10,592 bases of DNA from JARDZI01 sp041639705 (GCA_041639705.1 JBEQBT010000108.1:1-10592), one strand, 5' to 3'. Positions 4,675-10,592 are shown, counted from the first letter of the stretch. Notes: generated by a model not told the origin, from the letters alone. Translations and numbers: made by a program.

Positions 4675-5007
4675 ATGGGAAGTCTTTTCTCAGCAAAAGG
4701 TAGAATTAACAGAGCAAGATATTTTGGGTATATGGTTCTTTTAAATATCTTAGTTGGGGTAATTAGTACAATAATTCAGACCGCAGGAAGTGGAGTGGTT
4801 TTAGCAATAGGAATCATCCTATTGCTGGCATCTAGCATTGTGGATATATTCATAGTAATTAAAAGGTTACATGATTTAAATAGACCAGGGATTCATTTTC
4901 TGCTTCTTTTAATACCCTTATATAATATTTATTTAGCATTTTTATTGTTGTTTAAGAAGGGAACAGAAGGACCAAACAAGTATGGAGAGGATCCATTAAG
5001 GCGATAA
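4675..5007 (+). CDS. DUF805-family small membrane protein
   Basis: A 110-residue inner-membrane protein with the hallmarks of DUF805. The start is LFSAKGRINRARYFGYMVL, with the GRInRarYf motif at 9-17. Hydrophobic segments lie at about 18-37, 40-62 and 73-93. The RLHDLNRPG motif is at 64-72, and the C-terminal GTEGPNKYGEDP motif at 96-107. Length is typical. The function of DUF805 is not established; members are often single genes of the envelope. GGAAGGTG (4661-4668) lies 6 bases before ATG. A second ATG at 4671 in another frame soon hits a stop. It is followed about 110 bases on by a strong hairpin with a T tract. Confidence 0.85.
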   Translation: MGSLFSAKGRINRARYFGYMVLLNILVGVISTIIQTAGSGVVLAIGIILLLASSIVDIFIVIKRLHDLNRPGIHFLLLLIPLYNIYLAFLLLFKKGTEGPNKYGEDPLRR

Positions 5008-5117
5008 AAGGAGATTTTCTAATTTATACATTATTGATATAGGGTATTGAAATGATTGTGGTTGTGACAGGTGTTTTTATTGAATTTTAAAAATAAATAA
5101 ATATATTTAAAGAAAAT

Positions 5118-5176
5118 AGACCATATATAGATAGTAAAGGTAAAAAATGTTATTATCAATATGTGGTCTGTTTTTT
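5118..5176 (+). terminator. Long terminator-like hairpin in front of the lipoprotein gene
   Basis: Arms 5118-5137 and 5150-5169 pair along about 20 bp (AGACCA/TGGTCT at the base, GATAGTAA/TTATTATC near the 12-base loop) with one mismatch and two or three G-T pairs. G and six T residues follow (5171-5176). It can end the DUF805 transcript. It also lies only 26 bases before the lipoprotein start codon, leaving little room for a promoter after it, so it may act as an attenuator for that gene. Confidence 0.7.
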
Positions 5177-5201
5177 CATTAAAAAATGGGGGGGAATAAA
5201 A

Positions 5202-5516
5202 ATGAAAAACAAGTTAAAAAAAATCTTTCTTTTAGTACTTGTCCTTACATTGACAATAGCATTAACAAGCTGTGTACCAGGTGATGGGACTTATACTTCA
5301 AATAATCCTGCAGGATTTTTCTGGGGAATATGGCATGGATGGATTTCTCCTATTTCATTAATAATTGGAATTTTTGATCCGGGTATTAGGGTTTATGAGG
5401 TTAATAACACCGGATGGTGGTATGACTTTGGATTCTATATGGCTATTATAAGCGGATTTGGAGGACTATCCCTTAACAGGCATCAGCGCAGCAAAAAAAG
5501 AGATAGAAGGGATTAA
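5202..5516 (+). CDS. Small membrane-anchored lipoprotein, conserved type of unknown function
   Basis: A 104-residue protein. Residues 1-23 form a lipoprotein signal (MKNKLKKIFLLVL... LTS) with lipobox L21-T-S-C24, so C24 should be lipidated and the chain held at the outer face of the membrane. After a short Gly/Thr/Asn stretch come two hydrophobic segments: about 38-58 (FFWGIWHGWISPISLIIGIF) and 72-93 (WWYDFGFYMAIISGFGGLSL). The tail is basic (RHQRSKKRDRRD). The AGFFWGIWHGWISPISLI string is one I recall from widespread short 'hypothetical' proteins, but no function is known to me. I chose ATG at 5202 because of the run of seven G residues (5188-5194) 7 bases upstream; a GTG at 5163 in frame lies inside the leader hairpin. 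No neighbour suggests a role. Confidence 0.7.
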   Translation: MKNKLKKIFLLVLVLTLTIALTSCVPGDGTYTSNNPAGFFWGIWHGWISPISLIIGIFDPGIRVYEVNNTGWWYDFGFYMAIISGFGGLSLNRHQRSKKRDRRD

Positions 5517-5642
5517 TTACAGAATGCTTTAAAGGTTAAATATCACAATTATATAGATAATTTAAACTGGTCCTAATATGAGTTGTAGCTAGAATAAATT
5601 ATTTTGATTTTCTTTAAGAATAGTGTTGATATTGACCATATT

Positions 5643-5757
5643 GTAGTGGTCGATGCCCACATCGACATAGCATTTGAGCCTCAAGTGATATAAGCATCAA
5701 TTGTAGAAATCACCTGAGTAGCAAATACTAAAAGCCGATGTGGGCATCGGTCACTAC
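5643..5757. repeat. Palindromic repeat element, copy A (about 115 bp)
   Basis: The ends form a 22-bp inverted repeat (5643-5664 with 5736-5757: GTAGTGGTCGATGCCCACAT against ATGTGGGCATCGGTCACTAC) with two G-T pairs. The interior continues the palindrome: ATTTG/CAAAT (5672-5676/5722-5726), CTCA/TGAG (5680-5683/5715-5718) and GTGAT/ATCAC (5685-5689/5709-5713). A second copy without gaps lies at 10034-10148. The rest of the 5517-5912 gap shows only TATAAT words (5800-5805, 5855-5860) without a good -35 element. Confidence 0.85.
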
Positions 5758-5912
5758 TGTTTGCTATTTTATAGACTTCCACAAAAATGCTATAAGGAGT
5801 ATAATAATTGCGTTAGTATTTGATTTTTATGTGAAATAAAGTGCTAATAAAGAATATAATTTATTGAGGTTTTTACAACATAAATATTGAAAATTATCTG
5901 GGGAGTGAAAAT

Positions 5913-6983
5913 ATGAAACGAATATTAATGACAGGCGGGGGCACTGCTGGGCATGTAACACCAAATATAGCTATGATTTCAAAGCTTAAAAAAATGGGCT
6001 ATGAAATACATTATGTAGGAACGATGGATGGTATAGAAAAACAACTAATTGAAAGCGAAGGAATACCATACCATGTTGTAAGTGCTGGAAAGCTCAGAAG
6101 ATATATTGATTTAAAAAATCTGACAGATATATTTAAGGTTATGAAGGGTTTTACAGATTCTATTGGAGTCATAAGAAGGGTAAAGCCAGACATTGTGTTT
6201 AGTAAGGGAGGCTTTGTGTCCTGTCCTGTTGTTTGGGCCGCATGGATGAATAGAATTCCTGCTGTAATACATGAATCTGACTATACTCCAGGGCTTGCAA
6301 ACAAATTATCAATTCCTTTTGCAAAGAGAATATGCTTTACATTTCCTGAAACTGAAAAATATCTTCCTCAAGGCAAGGGAACACTTACTGGGATTCCAGT
6401 AAGAGAGAAACTTTTCACTGGCAATGCTGTAGAGGGAAGAAAGCTATGCGGATTTAATAACAAGAAACCTGTAATTATGGTCATAGGTGGAAGCCAAGGA
6501 TCTGGAGTTTTAAATAGTATAATAAGGTCATCATTAAAGTCTATTTTAGATAAATATCAGGTTTGTCATATATGCGGGAAGGGTAATTTGGATAATGGAT
6601 TAAGCAATACCCAGGGCTATAAGCAGTTTGAATATGTTAATGAGGAGCAGCCACATATATTTGCCATGGCTGATGTTGTAGTATCAAGGGCTGGAGCAAC
6701 TACCATTTTCGAATTATTAGCCTTAAGAAAACCAAACCTACTTATTCCATTGTCAAGGCAAGCAAGCAGAGGGGATCAGATTTTAAATGCCAATTCCTTT
6801 AAGAAGCAAGGTTATAGCGAGGTTTTAGAGGAAGAAAACTTAAATGCAAAGTCCCTTTTAGACAATATTAATGGAGTTTATGAAAAGAGAGAAGCCTATA
6901 TTAGAGCAATGAAGGTAAGCAACCTGGGAAATGGGGTTGAGGGAGTAGTAAAGGTTATTGAACAGTTTCGTAAAATAAGATGA
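5913..6983 (+). CDS. murG: UDP-N-acetylglucosamine--lipid I N-acetylglucosaminyltransferase MurG
   Basis: A 356-residue GT-B fold glycosyltransferase. It adds GlcNAc from UDP-GlcNAc to lipid I on the inner face of the membrane, giving lipid II for peptidoglycan. The G-loop GGGTAGH is at 8-14 (H14 the catalytic-base position), the second G-loop GGSQG at 192-196, and the nucleotide-sugar region SRAGATTIFELLA includes E267, with Q289 and N294 following (RGDQILNAN). The acceptor-domain string HESDYTPGLANKL is of the Staphylococcus/Clostridium type, where proteobacteria have HEQN. Length is normal. The ribosome site GGGGAGTG (5900-5907) precedes ATG. It is not in a dcw cluster here: no ftsW, murC/D or ftsQ flank it. 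A hairpin overlapping the next ribosome site follows the stop, and queG may be co-transcribed. Confidence 0.95.
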   Translation: MKRILMTGGGTAGHVTPNIAMISKLKKMGYEIHYVGTMDGIEKQLIESEGIPYHVVSAGKLRRYIDLKNLTDIFKVMKGFTDSIGVIRRVKPDIVFSKGGFVSCPVVWAAWMNRIPAVIHESDYTPGLANKLSIPFAKRICFTFPETEKYLPQGKGTLTGIPVREKLFTGNAVEGRKLCGFNNKKPVIMVIGGSQGSGVLNSIIRSSLKSILDKYQVCHICGKGNLDNGLSNTQGYKQFEYVNEEQPHIFAMADVVVSRAGATTIFELLALRKPNLLIPLSRQASRGDQILNANSFKKQGYSEVLEEENLNAKSLLDNINGVYEKREAYIRAMKVSNLGNGVEGVVKVIEQFRKIR

Positions 6984-6985
6984 TG

Positions 6986-7004
6986 CTTTAAAACTCTTTT
7001 AAAG
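6986..7004 (+). promoter_or_regulatory. Hairpin overlapping the ribosome site of the next small ORF
   Basis: CTTTAAAA (6986-6993) pairs perfectly with TTTTAAAG (6997-7004) around a CTC loop. The right arm takes in AAAG of the Shine-Dalgarno site AAAGGAGTG (7001-7009), so the fold could limit initiation at 7018/7021. The stem is AT-rich and has no T tract, so it is not a terminator. Confidence 0.4.
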
Positions 7005-7020
7005 GAGTGAAATAACTTTG

Positions 7021-7134
7021 ATGAATAATGAGTTTTATATAAACGCAATTGAAGAAAATCTATCTGATGTGCCTTACACCTTGGAGAAAATCTATATGAA
7101 AGGTAGAGGTTCTAATGAAACAAATGCTGCTTGA
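7021..7134 (+). CDS. Short ORF (37 codons) overlapping the start of queG
   Basis: After AAAGGAGTG (7001-7009), a TTG-ATG pair (7018-7023) opens a frame reading MNNEFYINAIEENLSDVPYT, then LEKIYMKGRGSNETNAA, ending in TGA at 7132-7134. It overlaps the queG start (7115) by 20 bases in another frame, so translation of the two may be coupled. The amino acid make-up is ordinary and protein-like, but no family is recognised. It may be a leader peptide, the start of a gene cut short, or chance. The ribosome site argues for translation. Confidence 0.4.
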   Translation: MNNEFYINAIEENLSDVPYTLEKIYMKGRGSNETNAA

Positions 7135-8011
7135 GTTTTGTAATGAAATAGGAATAGAGAATGCAGGTATAGCTCATATAGGGCCATATTATGACTTGGA
7201 GAAAATTCTAAAGGATAGAATTGAAAAGGGACATTATACAAGCTTTGAGGAAAGGGAAATGGAGAGAAGGATAAAACCTTCACTTACAATGGAAGGAGTT
7301 AAATCCATAATTGTATGTCTATTTCCCTATTTTACTGGAGGAGTTGAAGATACAAACATATCAAAATATACTTATCCCAAGGACTACCATATAATCGCTA
7401 GAGAAAAGCTTGAAAGGATAGGGAAATTCTTGAATAACGGAATTCAAGGCTTTGAGTATAAGGCTTTTGTGGATTCAGGTCCACTTGTTGATAGGTATCT
7501 TGCCAATATTGCTGGGCTTGGATTCTATGGTATTAATAGTCACATAATAACTGATAAATATGGTTCTTATTTTTTTATTGGATATATCCTATGTAACTAT
7601 GAATTTGAGACAGATAAATCGTTGGATAGAACATGTATAAGGTGTGGAGAGTGTGCTAAAAGGTGCCCTGGAAATGCAATACTTGGAGATTTTAATATAA
7701 ATCCAAACAAATGTATATCCTATATAACTCAAAAAAAAGGTGAGTTAACAGAGGAAGAAATAAGGATATTAAACAATAATCACATGGTTTTCGGATGTGA
7801 CATATGCCAGGATGTGTGTCCACACAACAAAAAAATAGATAACACAAATATGGAAGAATTTAAGAGAGAACTTGTATATAAGTTGGATTATAATGAGATA
7901 AAAGGTATGTCCAACAAGGAATTTAAGAAAAAATATAGAGATAGGGCTTTTAGTTGGAGAGGTAAAGGAATACTAGTTAGAAACTTTGAATATTTAGGAG
8001 AAAAGGAATAA
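7115..8011 (+). CDS. queG: Epoxyqueuosine reductase QueG (short form)
   Basis: A 298-residue cytosolic cobalamin- and Fe-S-dependent reductase. It converts epoxyqueuosine to queuosine at position 34 of GUN-anticodon tRNAs (Tyr, His, Asn, Asp), the last step of the pathway. The N-terminal DUF1730 domain includes the DSGPLVDR motif with D120, at the place of the proposed general acid. A two-[4Fe-4S] ferredoxin-like region follows: C174-x2-C177-x2-C180-x3-C184-P and C200 ... C228-x2-C231-x3-C235-P. About 60 residues follow, so the HEAT-repeat C-terminus of the longer E. coli type (379 residues) is absent, as in many clostridial proteins. AGAGG (7105-7109) lies 5 bases before ATG. No other queuosine genes (queA, tgt, queT) are in the window. 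A hairpin block follows the stop. Confidence 0.93.
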   Translation: MKQMLLEFCNEIGIENAGIAHIGPYYDLEKILKDRIEKGHYTSFEEREMERRIKPSLTMEGVKSIIVCLFPYFTGGVEDTNISKYTYPKDYHIIAREKLERIGKFLNNGIQGFEYKAFVDSGPLVDRYLANIAGLGFYGINSHIITDKYGSYFFIGYILCNYEFETDKSLDRTCIRCGECAKRCPGNAILGDFNINPNKCISYITQKKGELTEEEIRILNNNHMVFGCDICQDVCPHNKKIDNTNMEEFKRELVYKLDYNEIKGMSNKEFKKKYRDRAFSWRGKGILVRNFEYLGEKE

Positions 8012-8037
8012 ACTAAAAATGTACTTCAGTGAACTCC

Positions 8038-8127
8038 TTCAGCTAAAGCTGAACATCGAGACTTCAGGTGGGGACTCTACCCCACCTGAAGCAAAAAGTG
8101 GAAACTCCACCTTATAGAAGGTGGAGT
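8038..8127. repeat. Three-hairpin block, possible IS200/IS605-type end or omega-RNA remnant
   Basis: Three perfect inverted repeats stand in a row. They are TTCAGCT/AGCTGAA (8038-8044/8047-8053), CTTCAGGTGGGG/CCCCACCTGAAG (8062-8073/8080-8091, 6-base loop), and ACTCCACCTT/AAGGTGGAGT (8104-8113/8118-8127, 4-base loop). The last two share ACCT/AGGT cores and flank CAAAAAGTGGA. None has a T tract, so they are poor terminators. Hairpins with this ACTCCACC/GGTGGAG look are familiar from the ends of clostridial IS200/IS605 elements and palindrome-associated derivatives. No tnpA or tnpB is present. It is GC-rich against its surroundings. Confidence 0.6.
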
Positions 8128-8168
8128 CTTAGAAATTGATAAAATAATAAATATATTGGGGGTTAATT

Positions 8169-9110
8169 ATGAGAGTTGTTGATTTACATTGTGATACCAT
8201 ATTAATGATTGAAGGGGCAAAGGAACCTATAGAACTGAGAAGGAATGGTTTAAATATTGACATTGAAAAATTAAAGAAGGCAAACTCAATAGCTCAATTT
8301 TTTGCAATGTATATAAATTTAGAGGGTGAATTTGATCCAATGGAAAAATGCCTGGATATGTTGGGCAGGTTATATATAGAAATAGATAAAAATAAAGAGG
8401 ATATAGCTCTAGCTAGAAATTATGATGAGTTGATTAAAAATGATAAGGCTGGAAAACTCTCAGCATTTATAACAATTGAAGAGGGTGGAGCCATAAAGGG
8501 TAAACTGCAAAACCTAAGAAATTTTTATAGGCTTGGAGTAAGGCTAATAACCTTGACCTGGAACTATCCAAATGAAATAGGCTATCCAAATTGTATGAAG
8601 GAGAATGTAAATACCGGACTCACAGCATTTGGTGAGGAAGTAGTACATGAAATGAACAAACTTGGAATGTTAATAGATGTATCCCATTTATCGGACGGGG
8701 GATTTCATGATGTTGCAAGACTTTCAACAAAACCGTTTGTTGCCTCACATTCCAATGCCCGAGCATTATGCCCACATACAAGGAATTTAACGGACAATAT
8801 GATTAAAATACTCAGCAATAAGGGCGGAGTAATGGGAATCAACTTTGAAAGAGAGTTTTTGGGGAATAGAGAAATTAGTGCAGTAGAAGAAATGGTGAAG
8901 CACATTAGACATATAAGAAATGTTGGAGGTATAGATGTTATTGCCCTAGGTACTGATTATGATGGAATAAACCAGGAGTTAGAGATTGAGAATATGGGTC
9001 AGATTAGCAAGCTAATATTCGGGCTTCAGAATGATGGTTTTACCGAGGGTGAAATAGAAAAGATACTTTATAGGAATGCACTTAGAGTTATTAAGGATGT
9101 TTTAAAATAA
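8169..9110 (+). CDS. Membrane dipeptidase (peptidase M19, renal dipeptidase family)
   Basis: A 313-residue zinc dipeptidase. Family members cleave dipeptides, including those with a C-terminal D-residue, and may act in peptide salvage or cell-wall peptide turnover. The binuclear metal site is complete: H7 and D9 (DLHCDT), E105 (the Glu before GG in IEEGGAI), H173 (DVSHLSD), H194 (VASHSNAR) and D263 (GTDYDG). The string RALCPHTRNLTD after H194 is also typical. There is no signal peptide, so it is probably cytosolic, unlike the GPI-anchored mammalian enzyme. Length is normal for bacteria. The ribosome site is a plain GGGGG (8158-8162) 6 bases before ATG. Any promoter must lie within or before the hairpin block at 8038-8127. 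No substrate can be fixed from the neighbours. Confidence 0.92.
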   Translation: MRVVDLHCDTILMIEGAKEPIELRRNGLNIDIEKLKKANSIAQFFAMYINLEGEFDPMEKCLDMLGRLYIEIDKNKEDIALARNYDELIKNDKAGKLSAFITIEEGGAIKGKLQNLRNFYRLGVRLITLTWNYPNEIGYPNCMKENVNTGLTAFGEEVVHEMNKLGMLIDVSHLSDGGFHDVARLSTKPFVASHSNARALCPHTRNLTDNMIKILSNKGGVMGINFEREFLGNREISAVEEMVKHIRHIRNVGGIDVIALGTDYDGINQELEIENMGQISKLIFGLQNDGFTEGEIEKILYRNALRVIKDVLK

Positions 9111-9130
9111 ATATTCCTAAATCATAAGGG

Positions 9131-9312
9131 GCTGTCTCAAAATTACTAAAAAATCATAAATTGTGCTTGCCATCCTGAACGTAGCGAAGGACCTTATACG
9201 CATCATAGGAAAGATTCGACCCTACGCTGAGGATGACATGAGACTAAACAGATTAGGCTTTCATTGCAATGACAAGCACAATTATTATGAGAAAAAAGTA
9301 TTTCGAGACAGC
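9131..9312. mobile_element. MITE-like element with nested inverted repeats, no coding capacity
   Basis: The outer ends GCTGTCTC (9131-9138) and GAGACAGC (9305-9312) are inverted and extend imperfectly on both sides (AAAAT against ATTTC). Inside lie AATTGTGCTTG (9159-9169) against CAAGCACAATT (9273-9283), an exact 11-bp pair. The innermost pair is CATCCTGAACGTAG (9171-9184) against CTACGCTGAGGATG (9222-9235), 12 of 14 paired. The core CATCCTGA-CGTAGCGAAGGA resembles a repeat found across many bacterial genomes. There is no transposase. It lies in the gap between the convergent dipeptidase and ferritin-like genes and could form one long hairpin in RNA from either strand. Confidence 0.75.
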
Positions 9313-9343
9313 TTCTTATTGATTAATTAGCTCAAAATAAATT

Positions 9344-9808
9344 TTACTTAAGAACTGAATATAAATATGTGAATCTAACTGCATGCTCCTGTTCATCTGT
9401 TATTATCTCATATAACATATCCCTCATTTGTTTATTAGGTAGCATGGCGAGTATATCCCTATAGAGTTCAACTGCTTCAAGCTCTCCATCAATGCTGCCT
9501 TCAACACCTTCTAATAAGTTAATGGGCTTTTTAACGTCTGGAACAGGTACCTCAGTCATTTTTCCTGTAAGTTTAAATAGAATCTGTTGAAACATTTTAT
9601 AATGCTTTCCCTCATCCTCATATGCAAAATTGATCTGTCTTTTCACCTTTGGATCACGAGCCATATCCATCATCATTTTATATTTCGCTCTGTCTGTTCT
9701 CTCATCCTTCATCGCTTCAAGAATTAAATCTATTAGTTTTTTTGGAGCAGAAATACTTACTTGCTCACGGTAGCCCATACATGGTGGACAACCCATACCA
9801 TAGTACAT
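9344..9808 (-). CDS. Ferritin-like diiron protein (rubrerythrin-type domain)
   Basis: A 154-residue four-helix protein on the minus strand. The diiron ligand pattern of ferritin/rubrerythrin domains is present: E36 (helix 1), E66-x2-H69 (EGKH, helix 2), E111 or E114 (ELEAVELYR, helix 3), and E139-x2-H142 (EQEH, helix 4). Rubrerythrin's C-terminal rubredoxin domain is missing. An unusual N-terminus, MYYGMGCPPCMG, carries C7-x2-C10. Family members act in peroxide or oxygen handling or in iron binding; the exact role here is open. TAGGAGG on the minus strand, about 7 bases before ATG, supports the start at 9808. It converges on the dipeptidase gene across a MITE-like element, and its own terminator is not clear. 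Confidence 0.82.
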   Translation of the reverse strand: MYYGMGCPPCMGYREQVSISAPKKLIDLILEAMKDERTDRAKYKMMMDMARDPKVKRQINFAYEDEGKHYKMFQQILFKLTGKMTEVPVPDVKKPINLLEGVEGSIDGELEAVELYRDILAMLPNKQMRDMLYEIITDEQEHAVRFTYLYSVLK

Positions 9809-9975
9809 GACGCAGCCTCCTAAAATTTATATATGTATAAGAAAAAGTGAATATATCAATACATAATATGCGATAGTGTTTAGGGGTGTTACTGGGTATT
9901 TGTTTTAACATAGTTTAGGGCATAGAATAGGAAGAATTCGTTGCAATAAAAAATGTAATCTCATAATCTCATGTG

Positions 9976-10022
9976 GGTGTCACCAATGACTCCCAATGAC
10001 TGGATGTGATGTGGTTGACACC
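9976..10022. repeat. Degenerate inverted repeat next to copy B
   Basis: GGTGTCACCA (9976-9985) pairs with TGGTTGACACC (10012-10022) with one bulged T. The element abuts the larger palindromic repeat at 10034 and is part of a repeat-only stretch, 9961-10200. Confidence 0.5.
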
Positions 10023-10033
10023 TTGGTTGAACC

Positions 10034-10148
10034 CTAGTGGTTGATGACCACATGGACATGGCATCAGCGGTGTAGGCGATACCAGCATTAATAGCAGAAA
10101 TCATATGAGCCGTAAATACCCCAAGCCGATGTAGGTATCGGCCACTAC
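10034..10148. repeat. Palindromic repeat element, copy B (about 115 bp)
   Basis: This aligns with copy A (5643-5757) over 114 bases without any gap: TAGTGGT-GATG-CCACAT at the left, then GCAT, GATA, AGCAT, AGAAATCA, TGAG, AAATAC, and AGCCGATGT-GG-ATCGG-CACTAC at the right. Its end pairing is weaker than in A, with several mismatches and G-T pairs, so it is an older copy. An open frame on the minus strand through it (9961-10218) is caused by the repeat. Confidence 0.85.
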
Positions 10149-10168
10149 AGTGCATGATTATGCTCAAT

Positions 10169-10193
10169 GTAGGGCGAACAGTGTTGCCTCTAC
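10169..10193. repeat. Short degenerate palindrome of the GTAGGGGCGA type
   Basis: GTAGGGCGAACA (10169-10180), then G, then TGTTGCCTCTAC (10182-10193). This looks like a mutated copy of the perfect palindrome GTAGGGGCGAACA/TGTTCGCCCCTAC that I recall from other Clostridia. From 10194 to the csp promoter at about 10327 the DNA is plain AT-rich sequence with nothing I can name, as is 9831-9960. Confidence 0.5.
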
Positions 10194-10326
10194 GACGCAT
10201 ATTTGTTAGATGGAACATAAAAACCAGTTAAATATTTTATATAAGGAAAATAATGTAATAAATGCAAAAAGATATTTGTATTTATAAAAGATATATTGAT
10301 AATAATATGATTAAGCAGGATTAAAG

Positions 10327-10355
10327 TTTATTTTAATCGATGTTTTATATATAAT
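10327..10355 (+). promoter_or_regulatory. Putative promoter of the cold-shock gene
   Basis: TATAAT (10350-10355) has TTTATT (10327-10332) 17 bases upstream. The start would fall near 10362, giving a leader of about 70 bases. The -35 match is weak. Confidence 0.4.
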
Positions 10356-10382
10356 TTACTAAAGAGAAAAAGTGAATTATAT

Positions 10383-10401
10383 AAGTACAGCATATGTACT
10401 T
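10383..10401 (+). promoter_or_regulatory. Hairpin in the cold-shock mRNA leader
   Basis: AAGTAC (10383-10388) pairs with GTACTT (10396-10401) around a 7-base loop, 20 bases before the ribosome site AGGAGG (10421-10426). Leaders of csp mRNAs often act as thermosensors. A 6-bp AT-rich stem would melt easily, so the role is only a suggestion. Confidence 0.3.
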
Positions 10402-10433
10402 AAGCTACAAATTTAGTTTTAGGAGGACTTGCT

Positions 10434-10592
10434 ATGAAAACAGGTAAGGTAAAATGGTTTAACGCTGAAAAGGGATATGGATTTATTTCAACTGATGATG
10501 GAGAAGATGTTTTTGTACATTTCTCAGCAATTCAGGGAGAAGGCTTTAAGGCACTTGAGGAAGGACAAAGGGTTGAATTTGAAGTAGTTCAA
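10434..10592 (+). CDS. Cold-shock protein, CspA/CspB family (3' end outside the window)
   Basis: The first 53 residues of a usual 65-70 residue protein are present. It is a single OB-fold cold-shock domain that binds single-stranded RNA and DNA and acts as an RNA chaperone. RNP-1 is KGYGFI (13-18) and RNP-2 is VFVHF (26-30), with the aromatic residues W8, F9, F17, F27, H29 and F30 placed for nucleic-acid stacking. MKTGKVKWFNAEKGYGFI is near the consensus. AGGAGG (10421-10426) lies 7 bases before ATG. The frame is still open at the last base of the window. It has its own promoter and leader and is transcribed away from the ferritin-like gene. Confidence 0.96.
   Translation, partial: MKTGKVKWFNAEKGYGFISTDDGEDVFVHFSAIQGEGFKALEEGQRVEFEVVQ

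Noticed and set aside
8038..8127. Intrinsic terminators for queG
   Set aside because: The stems are strong but none is followed by a T tract on the plus strand. A mobile-element or RNA origin fits better, though some termination cannot be excluded.
9961..10218. An 85-codon open frame on the minus strand
   Set aside because: It runs entirely through palindromic repeats and lacks a clear ribosome site. Compared with copy A in the same frame, substitutions fall on all codon positions and copy A has a stop, so it is a repeat artefact.
9839..10388. A shared 12-base word GAAAAAGTGAAT (9841 and 10366) with similar flanks
   Set aside because: In AT-rich DNA a 12-base repeat within 10 kb is expected by chance, and the two sites have opposite orientation to their genes.
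1..10592. CRISPR array or defence island
   Set aside because: No regularly spaced direct repeats with unique spacers, and no nuclease, helicase or toxin-antitoxin genes were found.

Overview
The window is AT-rich DNA with strong purine-rich Shine-Dalgarno sites, several TTG/GTG starts and many hairpin-plus-T-tract terminators. This fits a low-GC Gram-positive organism, most likely a spore-forming member of the Clostridia. The gene set supports this: a CD3324-type small regulator, a Staphylococcus/Clostridium-type MurG carrying a HESDYTPG motif, a SEC-C-tagged methionine aminopeptidase, a short QueG without HEAT repeats, a ferritin-like protein and a Csp-type cold-shock protein. No rRNA, tRNA, CRISPR array or intact transposase gene is visible. 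The species cannot be fixed from this window.

Layout. Positions 1-371 hold no protein gene. They contain a candidate structured RNA with a closing stem, nested hairpins, a loop pseudoknot and a terminator, followed by a second terminator hairpin. At 372-723 a small CD3324-like regulator is preceded and overlapped by a short leader ORF with a near-perfect ribosome site. Positions 724-1045 are decayed coding sequence, including the C-terminal stub of a GNAT acetyltransferase. A two-gene unit follows (cysteine-rich DUF3795 protein and VanZ-like membrane protein, 4-base overlap), then a single-gene unit for a small J-domain protein. At 2900-3413 lie two tiny low-complexity genes (a two-helix membrane protein and a Tyr/Asp/Phe-rich protein), possibly one transcript, with a Fur-like box between them.

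Positions 3557-4426 encode the methionine aminopeptidase. They are followed by a DUF805 membrane protein, a small lipoprotein behind a strong terminator-like leader hairpin, stand-alone murG, a short ORF overlapping queG, and an M19 membrane dipeptidase. A convergent ferritin-like diiron gene on the minus strand and the start of a cold-shock gene close the window.

The genes are mostly single housekeeping or envelope genes rather than one pathway. MurG and the M19 peptidase touch peptidoglycan or peptide metabolism, VanZ and DUF805 are membrane proteins, and QueG modifies tRNA. The window is notable for its non-coding content. There are two ungapped 114-bp copies of one palindromic element, a MITE-like element of about 180 bp with nested inverted repeats, a three-hairpin block of IS200/IS605-end type, and smaller degenerate palindromes. 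I found no convincing novel multi-gene defence or biosynthetic system. The best leads are the 5' structured RNA, the hairpin block before the dipeptidase gene, the repeat family, and the pair of tiny low-complexity genes.
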